Assembly: GCA_015062205.1 (NCBI GenBank)
Contig: SUVB01000058.1
Location: 124,001-188,000 of the forward strand
Source of the DNA: Desulfovibrio desulfuricans
GTDB lineage: Bacteria > Desulfobacterota > Desulfovibrionia > Desulfovibrionales > Desulfovibrionaceae
Length of the DNA stretch: 64,000 nt
Reading direction: 5' to 3'
The notes beneath the pieces are model-generated. The model saw only the letters and a list, made by a program, of their open reading frames with translations. It was not told the DNA's origin and did no database searches. Below are positions 9,001-17,033 of the stretch, piece by piece. A program made the position numbers and the translations under genes. Every line of letters begins with the position of its first letter. Within the stretch, counting starts at the first letter, position 1.

Positions 9001-10384
9001 ACGCATGGATGTCTGCTGCGGGCGCAGTGTCCGTCGGGCGCGGCGCGCTGTCTGTGGGCGGCGTGGCGGCAACGGGGGGCAGCAGGCGCAGATTGGGATC
9101 GTCCAGGGGCTGATCAAGGGTAATGGGCGCGTCGTCCATGCCGGCGCTTGTCAGCACGGCGTCCAGTGAAAGCGCTCCCTGGGGCGTCGCGGCGGAAGTC
9201 TGCGCGTCATTTTCCCGCACGGCGTCGCGGGGAAGGCCCGTGCCCGCGATGAGCAGGGCGCTGAGGGCCGTGCCCCACAGCGGGGCCGACGCCAGCAGTT
9301 CCGGGGCAAAGCCGTAATCCATGCCCAGAATGCCCGCCGCCGTGAACAGCGGGGGAATGAGGCAGCCCAGCAGGAAGCGGCGCGCGCCGCCGAAGCCCAT
9401 GACAGCCCCGCACAGGGCGGTGAACGTAAAGATGATGGTGCATGCGGGCCAGAGGGAAAGGTAGCGGATGGTCCAGCCGAAGCCGGGCAGAAGGGGCAGC
9501 AGGGCCACAACCGCGCCGGGCAGGGTGAGCAGCATGAACTGCGCGTCCAGCAGGCGCGAGCGCCCCCTGGCGCGCAGCAGGTGACGGCCCACATGGGGCA
9601 GCAGCATCAGGGCCAGCCCCGGGCTCAGCACGGCAGCGGCCTGCCCCGACGTGATGCCGCCCGAGCCGTACGCGGGCATGCCCAGGAAGCCCTGCACCAA
9701 GGCCATGCCCACATACAGGGCCGTCCAGATGCGCCACTGGCCTTTTTCGGAGAGCCAGCGCAGCAGGCACAGCAGCATGACGACGCCCAGGGCCAGCAGG
9801 GCGGCCTTGCCGGAAAGCCCCGCCCAGTCGGAGGCGGCATTCTGGGGCGTGCGCAGCATCGGCGCGAACCAGATGCCGGGCAGGCCGTCAAGGCGGATAT
9901 AGCAGGTGCGGGCTTCAGGCCCCGACTCGGGGAGCAGCAGCAGGTTACGGTCTCCGGGCGCGGTTTCGCGCCATTCGAGGCCTTCCGTGACGGGGTTGAG
10001 ACGCGGTTCGTAAAGAACCGGGCCTGCGGGCGCATCCTGCCCCAGATCAAGAAGCAGGGCCTGCGGGCGGCCTCCCTCCGGCAGGGGGGCGAGGGTGAAG
10101 CGCAGCCACGTGACGCCCACCACATCGGGCAGCCCCCTGACGTCCAGGGGGCGGAAGGAGGAGGCGTTGGCGGGGGTGGCGATTTCCTCCACATCCATCG
10201 TGCCCGTCACGTCGATAAAATATTCCAGAAGGGGCTGCAGGGGGGTGCTGGGCGCGGCGGGCGCAGACGGCAGCATGCCGCCGCAGGCTGTCGCGGGCGC
10301 GCTGCAGTGAAGGCAGGCAAGGCACAGAAAGAGCATGCAGGCCCGCAGCCATACGCGGGCAATGCCGGAGGGGGTCGTCGTCAT
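6005..10384 (-). CDS. Hybrid histidine kinase-like protein (signal peptide, 7TM region, degenerate kinase, degenerate receiver, long Pro/Ala-rich linker, degenerate HPt); probable pseudo-kinase
   Basis: FTVTDTGSGIPP ATPase G1 box; receiver-like IAVVADNAVTRQTLARM; TM-rich N-terminus; C-terminal HPt-like helices. Start taken at MTTTPSGIARVW. Confidence 0.7.
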   Translation of the reverse strand: MTTTPSGIARVWLRACMLFLCLACLHCSAPATACGGMLPSAPAAPSTPLQPLLEYFIDVTGTMDVEEIATPANASSFRPLDVRGLPDVVGVTWLRFTLAPLPEGGRPQALLLDLGQDAPAGPVLYEPRLNPVTEGLEWRETAPGDRNLLLLPESGPEARTCYIRLDGLPGIWFAPMLRTPQNAASDWAGLSGKAALLALGVVMLLCLLRWLSEKGQWRIWTALYVGMALVQGFLGMPAYGSGGITSGQAAAVLSPGLALMLLPHVGRHLLRARGRSRLLDAQFMLLTLPGAVVALLPLLPGFGWTIRYLSLWPACTIIFTFTALCGAVMGFGGARRFLLGCLIPPLFTAAGILGMDYGFAPELLASAPLWGTALSALLIAGTGLPRDAVRENDAQTSAATPQGALSLDAVLTSAGMDDAPITLDQPLDDPNLRLLPPVAATPPTDSAPRPTDTAPAADIHAWENLLRPPLDRLMREGAALGGCSLPPAVRQYAENMLAAAGEMAQLIDNPGKTQEQARKNEQRTAFNLQHLVREAHDSVAPAAENAGIGIAWYMPPLLGHMYEGQVQALRETLDLLLESAVRATTRGAVHLSVRRVPESADPGHLLFTVTDTGSGIPPRGRSSLALTRAWELAGANNGYLTVECGPQGASIAFTLHLTPLEAAEEPAADAETRRRPTIAVVADNAVTRQTLARMITSLGCRSTEARSMHEALQCNREAPAMMVVAQPAHNTPAEGDALGRFEAEAMQSGLPVFKALAVTTDDSQWDSLAERGYTHALLEPVDAEAFAATVREVLDEAGLAAPADNARAQAADGNPVTKTLPEAHPAEPLPDLFGTSPFAQPGAMPDIRPTGPDADVPAGQPAAEPDDAAFFRPLSMGVTAEEEPARAVATGTLPAQGHAAPMETAILPGAAGPASPMDAEAPVEPAAAPEVPEHINSGETAPSADAGAPYGGDAVAEEFLTAAGMDGPHWDGTDTPEAGEAPVAAMPPHDDRQQEMEPSAAPARPDVPAMPQPPSAPPVTPEATGDGRPTAEAATAAMPAGAPLAGKAVHDALAPDADSAAQAAAPAEQDTAGADSSNGAPLPWPPQAETPPAPSAGEAAPAPQAVPPQNAQPEPLSDAKGLAAMLRREGEATLTPVNAHAPRHADAAPRPAGITASMNAWNDDFDEWVGEPMPIGTPVGHGTKPAAAQEQAERPAAPPPPAAPASPRSRYVSPSLTAPGEWVGEPMPVTRPERPADSRPEEPELPHTDAGRLILKLLDSSGDRPAHGPAEAAGRATPAAEKPTTPNGGKASPFMNFIAGAAESLLGSGHAATADTPPLPEQSLPEPAVQAPEPAPSSYTSVGAPVPTGGAQPENGSGGRAAPTPSGDADQTIPQLVARLDAAMQDAQQGFKNRRCIVVGEAAERIAAESDAFGFRVLTRMARCVERAAKAGDLHALQDLLPELAVAVERNRIALTPRR

Positions 10385-10495
10385 GGTTGTTCCGCCTGTA
10401 AGTACGCCGGAAAGTCTTTGTTGCATATCCTCTCCCGGCCCGGACGGCGGGCGCGGGGACGTTCGGCGCGCCGCCCGCATGCGGCCCGCGACTGC

Positions 10496-11272
10496 TCAGC
10501 GCAGCGTCCTGAGTATGTCGGAAACGGGGCGGCCGTCCGGGGCGCGCGCGGCGGGGTTGACCGCCAGCAGGCGCTGCCAGGCCTTCATGGCGTCATCCTT
10601 GCGGTGCAGATCGAAAAACAGCACCACACCCTCGTTGAACATGGCGTTCTCGTGGCGGGGATTGACGCTGGAAGCCCGGCGGAAGTTCGCTACGGCCTTT
10701 TCAAACTCGTCCAGTTCGCGGTACATGATGCCGAGATCCGTCAGCACGTCGGCATTGTCCGGCGCGAGGGCGAGGGAGCGTTCATAGGCGGAGGCCGCCT
10801 TGCGCGGCTGGCCCGTGTCAAAATAGAGATTGCCCAACTCCGTCCAGGGGCGCGGATTGCCGGGCTCCTGCAGGACGGCCTGTTCCAGACCGGCGATTTT
10901 GGCGGCCAACTCTGCGGGGATGGGCGGCTGCCGGTCCGGCGCGGACGGCTGCTTCGGAGGTTGTGCGGGCGCGGACGGCTGCGCGGGAGGTTGCGTGGAC
11001 GGGGCCTGCGCCGCAGCCTGCGGGGCGGGGGCCGGTGCGGTTCCCGGCGCGGCGGTTTCCGGCGCGGATGCGAGCCTCGGGGGGATGAGGCTGCCGACAA
11101 AGAGGCCCAGCACCAGCGCAAGCCCCACACTCAAGAAGAAGACGCTTTTGCTGATGCCGTCCGTTGCGGACGTCGCGGGAGAGAGTTCCACCGGAGAGGA
11201 GGGACAGGCGGCGGGCTGTGCGGCCGCAGATGCGGTATCGGAAGGTTTTTTCTTGCGTTTGTCGCTGGCCAT
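10496..11272 (-). CDS. Membrane-anchored tetratricopeptide repeat protein
   Basis: MASDKRKKK..., one TM helix, Pro/Ala linker, TPR helices (PWTELGNLYFDTGQPRKAASAYERSLALAPDNADVLTDLGIMYRELDEFEKAVANFRRA). Confidence 0.8.
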   Translation of the reverse strand: MASDKRKKKPSDTASAAAQPAACPSSPVELSPATSATDGISKSVFFLSVGLALVLGLFVGSLIPPRLASAPETAAPGTAPAPAPQAAAQAPSTQPPAQPSAPAQPPKQPSAPDRQPPIPAELAAKIAGLEQAVLQEPGNPRPWTELGNLYFDTGQPRKAASAYERSLALAPDNADVLTDLGIMYRELDEFEKAVANFRRASSVNPRHENAMFNEGVVLFFDLHRKDDAMKAWQRLLAVNPAARAPDGRPVSDILRTLR

Positions 11273-11647
11273 GAAATCCTCGTATACGGGCGTGACCGGA
11301 GTCTGGAATTCACAGCCTACAACCGGAGGGCAAAAGAGGCAAGTCCGCGTGTGGCGGGCGCGGACGGGAGAGCGCTGCCGCGCAGCTTCCCCTGCCTGCG
11401 CGCCCGGCCATGCCCTTGCAGCCGCCGGGCAACGGTTTGCCGAAGCTGCATGCCCCGGCATCGGGCCGGGGAGCATGCAGGAAGTCAGCGCGGGTTGCGC
11501 GGATTGCGAGCGGGCACAGGCGAACGCGGCGCGGCCCGGAGGCCGGCGAAGACCGTGCGGGCCGTCAAAGGCGGAAAGCAGGCCGCCGGTGACAGGCATG
11601 GCCGGCAGGGGGCTGCCGGCGGCAGCCGCGTGGCCTCTGCAGGGGCG

Positions 11648-12922
11648 CTACCTGGGCTCAATGACCTCCACGCCGTCCATGTAGGGAACCAGAACCTTGG
11701 GCAGCACGAGGCTGCCGTCCTTCTGCTGGCCGTTTTCCAGGATGGCGGCCATGGTGCGTCCCGTGGGCAGGCCGGAGCCGTTGAGAGTGTGCAGCCAGGC
11801 AGCCTTGCCGCCCTTGGGCTTGAAACGGATGTTGGCCCGGCGGGCCTGAAAGTCCGTGCAGTTGGAGCAGGAGGAGATTTCGCGGTAGGTCTTTTGCGCG
11901 GGCAGCCACACTTCCACATCATAGGTCTTGGCGGAACTGAAGCCCATGTCGCCGGTGCAGAGGGTGATGACGCGGTAGGGCAGCTCCAGCAACTCCAGCA
12001 GTCTGCAGGCGTGGCCGCGCATGATTTCCAGCTGGTTGAAGCTGTCGTCCGGATGGGCAAAACGCACCATTTCCACCTTGGTGAACTGGTGCATGCGGAT
12101 GATGCCGCGCGTGTCCTTGCCGGCGGAGCCCGCCTCGGAGCGGAAACAGGGCGTGGCGGCGCAGTAGGCGCGGGGCAGATCGGCCTCGTCCAGCGTTTCG
12201 CCCGCGTGCAGGTTGGTCAGCGGCACTTCGGCGGTGGGGATGAGGTAGTAGTCGGCCTCGCGCAGCTTGAAGAGATCCTCCTCGAACTTGGGCAGCTGGC
12301 CTGTGCCGGTCATGGTGGCGCGGTTGACCATGTAGGGCGGGCAGACCTCGATATAGCCCTCATGCCGGGTATGCCGGTCAAGGAAGAAATTGACCAGCGC
12401 CCGTTCCAGCCGTGCGGCCCAGCCCAGTTCCACCACAAAGCGGCTGCCTGTGAGGCGCGCTGCGCGCTCAAAATCCAGCCCGCCCAGGGCTGCGCCCAGT
12501 TCGCCGTGTTCGCGCGGGGGAAAATCGAAGTTGCGCGGCTCGCCCCAGCGGCAGACCTCCACATTTTCCGTCTCGTCGCGCCCCACGGGCACGGAGGCGT
12601 CAGGCAGGTTGGGCACGCGCATGAGCCACGTCTCCACGTCGGCCTTTGCCTGGGCGGTTTCGACGTCCAGTTCCTTGATGCGGTCCGAGAGTTTGCCCAG
12701 TTCGGCCAGCAGGGCGGAAGCGTCTTCGCCCGCCCGCTTTTTGGCGGCAACATCGGCCGAGGCCGCGTTGCGCCGGCTCTTGAGCGATTCCACTTCCGTC
12801 AGAAGTTCGCGGCGGCGCGCGTCCAGCCGCAGAAAATCGTTCACGTCCAGATCGGAATGGCGGTCCGCCAGGGCCTTGCCCAGCACTTCGGGCTGTTTCT
12901 GCACCAGTTTGAGATCAATCAT
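11648..12922 (-). CDS. serS: Seryl-tRNA synthetase
   Basis: [21 protein letters not shown]...[14 protein letters not shown]...[27 protein letters not shown]. Confidence 0.97.
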   Translation of the reverse strand: MIDLKLVQKQPEVLGKALADRHSDLDVNDFLRLDARRRELLTEVESLKSRRNAASADVAAKKRAGEDASALLAELGKLSDRIKELDVETAQAKADVETWLMRVPNLPDASVPVGRDETENVEVCRWGEPRNFDFPPREHGELGAALGGLDFERAARLTGSRFVVELGWAARLERALVNFFLDRHTRHEGYIEVCPPYMVNRATMTGTGQLPKFEEDLFKLREADYYLIPTAEVPLTNLHAGETLDEADLPRAYCAATPCFRSEAGSAGKDTRGIIRMHQFTKVEMVRFAHPDDSFNQLEIMRGHACRLLELLELPYRVITLCTGDMGFSSAKTYDVEVWLPAQKTYREISSCSNCTDFQARRANIRFKPKGGKAAWLHTLNGSGLPTGRTMAAILENGQQKDGSLVLPKVLVPYMDGVEVIEPR

Positions 12923-13130
12923 AACCGCTCCTGCATGCCTGTGGTCTTTTCGCGCAAGGCGTCAAAACATACTGCGTGTAGCACGCCGCGCCTCCGGCCG
13001 CAAGGCGCGCTGCGCGGGAGATTTCGCCGCCGTTCGGCCGCGCGGCACTGGACGCGCCGGGGTTAAGCCGCTATACGAATTCCCTGCACAGACACCTTCT
13101 ACACGCGCCGGACGCGAGCAGGCAGACACC

Positions 13131-14963
13131 ATGAGCAACATCATCCATGATTCCGGGCACAGCCATACCCTGGTTCTGCATGAGCCGGAAAAGCCGCAAC
13201 TCTACCGCGAGCTTTTCCCCTACACCAGCATCTGCCGCACCTCTTTTGACGAGGTGCTGCTCGCGCCGCGCCCCGCCGAGCAGATGCGCATCACCGACAC
13301 CACCTTCCGCGACGGGCAGCAGGCCCGCCCCCCCTATACGGTGAAGCAGGTGGCGAAGATGTTCGACTTCCTGCACCGCCTGGGCGGCAAGACCGGGCTC
13401 ATTTCCGCCTCGGAGTTTTTTCTGTACTCCGCGCGCGACCGCAAGTGCATAGACGTGTGCCGCGCCCGCGGCTACCGTTTTCCCCGCGTGACGGCCTGGA
13501 TACGCGCCAACAAGGAAGACCTCAAGCTGGCCCGCGACATGGAGTTTGACGAGACAGGCATGCTCACCAGCGTGTCCGACTACCATATCTTCCTCAAGCT
13601 GGGCAAAACCCGCAGGGAAGCCCTGGACATGTACACCGGCCTAGCCGAACAGGCCCTGGAATGGGGCATCATTCCGCGCTGCCACTTCGAGGACGTGACC
13701 CGTGCGGACATCTACGGCTTCTGCCTGCCCCTGGCCCAGCGCCTCATGGAACTTTCGCGCCAGAGCGGCATGCCGGTGAAAATCCGCCTCTGCGACACCA
13801 TGGGCTACGGCGTGCCCTACCCCGGCGCGGCCCTGCCCCGCTCGGTGCAGCGCATCGTGCGCGCCTTCACCGATGAGGCGGGCGTGCCCGGCGAATGGCT
13901 GGAATGGCACGGCCACAACGACTTCCACAAGGTGCTGGTCAACGGCGTCACGGCCTGGCTGTACGGCTGCGGCGCGGTCAACGCCACCCTGTTCGGCTTT
14001 GGCGAGCGTACGGGCAACACCCCCCTGGAGGCCCTGCTTGTGGAGTATATTTCGCTCACCGGCGAGGATGCCGCTGCGGATACGACCATCTTGAGCGAGG
14101 TGGCGGAGTTTTTTGAAAAGGAGCTCAACTACCGCATCCCGCACAACTATCCCTTTGTGGGGCGCGACTTCAACGCCACGCGTGCGGGCGTGCATGTGGA
14201 CGGTCTGGCCAAGAACGAGGAAATCTACAATATTTTCGACACGTCCCGGCTGCTGGGACGCCCGGTGCCCATCATCATCACCGACAAGTCCGGCCGCGCG
14301 GGCGTGGCGTACTGGATCAACGCCAACCTCAACCTGCCCAGGGAGCGGCAGGTTTCCAAGAAGCATCCGGCCGTGGGCCAGATCTACGACGCCGTCATGG
14401 CCGCCTACGAAAGCACGGGCCGCACCACCAGTTTTTCGCACGAAGAGATGGAGGCGCTCGTGCAGCGCTTCATGCCCGAACTTTTCGCGTCCGAATACGA
14501 TCGCATGAAGCGCCTGGCGGGCGAACTTTCGGCCAATGTGCTTATTCGCCTTTCGCGCAGCCGGGAGTTGCTGGATTTCAGCAAGCAGGCCTGCGCCCGG
14601 CTGGACGCCTTTGCGCGCGAATATCCTTTCATTCAGTATTGCTATCTTACGGATGCCACGGGCAGCCTGCGCTGCGCCGCCATCACCGACCCGGCCTACA
14701 GGGAGAAATATGAAGCCCTGCCCATCGGCTACGACTTCTCCCAGCGCGAATGGTTCAAAATGCCCATGCAGACCGGCGACCTGCACATCATGGACGTGTA
14801 CCAGTCGCACTTCACGGACAAGCTCATCATCACCGTGTCCTGCGCCGTCACGGATGAAAAGGACAATATTGTGGGCGTGCTCGGCGTGGACATCCAGCTG
14901 GAGCAGCTGCTCAGGCGCGCCCGCGCCCTGCAGCAGGAAGCGGCCGACGACGAGGGCGAGTAG
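13131..14963 (+). CDS. Homocitrate/isopropylmalate synthase family (HMGL-like); probable Re-citrate synthase with C-terminal Cache/PDC-like domain
   Basis: ITDTTFRDGQQARPPYT...WHGHNDFHKVLVNG...GFGERTGNTPLEALL; C-term SQREWFKMPMQTGDLHIMDVYQSHFTDKLIITVSCAVTDEKDNIVGVLGVDIQLEQL; upstream of icd. Confidence 0.78.
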   Translation: MSNIIHDSGHSHTLVLHEPEKPQLYRELFPYTSICRTSFDEVLLAPRPAEQMRITDTTFRDGQQARPPYTVKQVAKMFDFLHRLGGKTGLISASEFFLYSARDRKCIDVCRARGYRFPRVTAWIRANKEDLKLARDMEFDETGMLTSVSDYHIFLKLGKTRREALDMYTGLAEQALEWGIIPRCHFEDVTRADIYGFCLPLAQRLMELSRQSGMPVKIRLCDTMGYGVPYPGAALPRSVQRIVRAFTDEAGVPGEWLEWHGHNDFHKVLVNGVTAWLYGCGAVNATLFGFGERTGNTPLEALLVEYISLTGEDAAADTTILSEVAEFFEKELNYRIPHNYPFVGRDFNATRAGVHVDGLAKNEEIYNIFDTSRLLGRPVPIIITDKSGRAGVAYWINANLNLPRERQVSKKHPAVGQIYDAVMAAYESTGRTTSFSHEEMEALVQRFMPELFASEYDRMKRLAGELSANVLIRLSRSRELLDFSKQACARLDAFAREYPFIQYCYLTDATGSLRCAAITDPAYREKYEALPIGYDFSQREWFKMPMQTGDLHIMDVYQSHFTDKLIITVSCAVTDEKDNIVGVLGVDIQLEQLLRRARALQQEAADDEGE

Positions 14964-15023
14964 CGGAGTCGCGCAGGCGACATGGCATGTACCTGTCCCG
15001 CAAGCGGACAAAGGAAGATCCCC

Positions 15024-16166
15024 ATGCACAGGAAAATCTACTGGATTGAGGGCGACGGCATAGGTCCGGAAATCTGGCGGGCCGCCCGCCCTGTCATTGA
15101 CGCGGCCTTGGCCGCCGAAACTGCGGACGTGACTCTGGACTGGCAGGAGCTTCTCGCCGGTGAAAAGGCCGTGAAGGAAACCGGCTCCCCCCTGCCCGAG
15201 GCCACCCTTGACGCCCTGCGCACGGCCGACCTTGCCATGAAGGGGCCGCTCGGCACGCCCGTGGGCACAGGCATGCGCAGCCTCAATGTGGCTCTGCGCC
15301 AGGGGCTGGATCTCTATGCCTGCATCCGTCCGGTGCGGCACTTCGAGGGGCTGGAAACGCCGGTCAAGCACCCTGAGCGCGTCAATATGGTCATCTTCCG
15401 CGAGAACACGGAGGACGTGTACGCGGGCGTGGAGTTCGCCGCCCTGACCCCGGAGGCCCGCAAACTGGCCGCCTTTCTGCGCGAGGAACTGGGCGTGACC
15501 AAGGTGGGCGACGCGGCGGCCATCGGCATCAAGCCCATGACCGAGGCCGGTTCCAAGCGCCTGGTGCGTCGGGCCCTGCGCTTTGCCCTGGACAACGGGC
15601 TGCCCAGCCTCACTCTTGTGCACAAGGGCAATATCATGAAGTTCACCGAGGGCGCGTTCCGCCAGTGGGGCTACGACGTGGCCGCGCAGGAATTCGGCGA
15701 CAGAACCTGCACGGAGAAGGAACCCGCGCCCGGCCGCCTCGTGGTCAAGGACCGCATTGCCGACGCCATGTTCCAGGAGGCCCTGCTGCGGCCCGAACAG
15801 TACAGCGTGCTCGCCACGCCCAACCTCAACGGCGACTACATTTCCGACGCGCTGGCCGCGCAGGTGGGCGGCTTGGGCCTCGCGCCCGGCGTGAACATGT
15901 CCGACACGCTGGCCTTCTACGAGGCCACGCACGGCACCGCCCCCACCATCGCCGGGCAGGACAGGGCCAACCCCGGCAGCGTCATCCTCTGCGGCGCGCT
16001 CATGCTGGAACACATCGGCCAGTCCGGGGCCGCCGAGCGCATCCGCCGGGCCGTGAGCCGCGCCATTGCGGGCAGGGCCGTCACCGCCGACCTCGCCCCC
16101 AACGTCACCGGCTCCCGCGTGGTGGGCTGCCGGGAATTCGGCGAGATTATCGGGGCGAATTTGTAA
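15024..16166 (+). CDS. icd: Isocitrate dehydrogenase
   Basis: WIEGDGIGPEIWRAARPVIDAAL...FRENTEDVYAGVE...LVHKGNIMKFTEGAFRQWGYD...NLNGDYISDALAAQVGGLGLAPG. Confidence 0.93.
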   Translation: MHRKIYWIEGDGIGPEIWRAARPVIDAALAAETADVTLDWQELLAGEKAVKETGSPLPEATLDALRTADLAMKGPLGTPVGTGMRSLNVALRQGLDLYACIRPVRHFEGLETPVKHPERVNMVIFRENTEDVYAGVEFAALTPEARKLAAFLREELGVTKVGDAAAIGIKPMTEAGSKRLVRRALRFALDNGLPSLTLVHKGNIMKFTEGAFRQWGYDVAAQEFGDRTCTEKEPAPGRLVVKDRIADAMFQEALLRPEQYSVLATPNLNGDYISDALAAQVGGLGLAPGVNMSDTLAFYEATHGTAPTIAGQDRANPGSVILCGALMLEHIGQSGAAERIRRAVSRAIAGRAVTADLAPNVTGSRVVGCREFGEIIGANL

Positions 16167-16272
16167 ACGCCCCGCGCAGGGAGTCGCCCGGCCGGAAGGT
16201 CTGGGGCCGCCCAACGTGCGCAACACCCCTGTCCTTCGCATTGCGCTGCGAAATAAAAGTTTTTGAAGAGTC

Positions 16273-16317
16273 GGGGGGGGAAGGGAAACTTTTTCAAAAA
16301 GTTTCCCTTCCCCCCCC
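16273..16317. repeat. 45-nt perfect inverted repeat (22-nt arms, 1-nt centre) between icd and the LysE-family gene
   Basis: GGGGGGGGAAGGGAAACTTTTT-C-AAAAAGTTTCCCTTCCCCCCCC read directly. Confidence 0.95.
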
Positions 16318-16328
16318 AAAGGAAAAAC

Positions 16329-16994
16329 ATGATTCCCTTGGAAAGCCTGCTGCTCTATGTGCCTATGGCGGCGCTGTTTGTGATGCTGCCGGGGCCGGAC
16401 TTCGCGCTGATTGCGAAGATATCGCTGCTGGAGGGGCGGCCGCAGGGGCAGGCGGCGGCCTGCGGCGTGGCTCTGGGCATCGGCGTGCACACCACGGCGG
16501 CCATGCTGGGAATTTCGGCCGTCATCGCGCATTCGGCCTTCTGGTTCAGCGTGCTGAAATATGTGGGCGCGGCCTACCTTGTCTGGCTGGGCGTGAAGGC
16601 CCTGCGGCACGGCGGGGCCACCGGCGCGGCCGCGGCGCGCACGGCGGCGGAAGGCGTTGCACCGCCGCGGGCTGTGAAGCTGACGTTTCGTCAATGGCGT
16701 CGCTGCTTCGCGCAGGGTTTTTTGACCAACGCGCTGAATCCCAAGGCGGTCATTCTGTTCCTGACCTTTCTGCCGCAGTTCATGGACCCGGCCGCGCCGC
16801 TGGGGCCGCAGTTCCTGACATTGGGCGGCATCATGTCCGGCCTGTGCCTGGTCTGGTATGTTCCCCTGGCCTATATGCTCGGGCGCATCCGCCGCCTGTT
16901 CGCCAGCGACAGGTTCCAGACCCGGCTGCAGCGCTGCACCGGCGTCATCTTCATCGCTTTCGGCCTGAAGCTGGCCACGGCGCATGCCCGTTAA
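16329..16994 (+). CDS. LysE/RhtB family amino acid exporter
   Basis: MIPLESLLLYVPMAALFVMLPGPDFALIAKISLLEGRPQGQAAACGVALGIGVHTTAAMLGI. Confidence 0.85.
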   Translation: MIPLESLLLYVPMAALFVMLPGPDFALIAKISLLEGRPQGQAAACGVALGIGVHTTAAMLGISAVIAHSAFWFSVLKYVGAAYLVWLGVKALRHGGATGAAAARTAAEGVAPPRAVKLTFRQWRRCFAQGFLTNALNPKAVILFLTFLPQFMDPAAPLGPQFLTLGGIMSGLCLVWYVPLAYMLGRIRRLFASDRFQTRLQRCTGVIFIAFGLKLATAHAR

Positions 16995-17033
16995 CCCGCG
17001 TCGCCCTGCGACCGCACTACAAGAGGTGGCCCC

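Noticed and set aside
9581-13066. 1161-aa plus-strand ORF
   Set aside because: Antisense to the pseudo-kinase, TPR and serS genes; compositionally biased.
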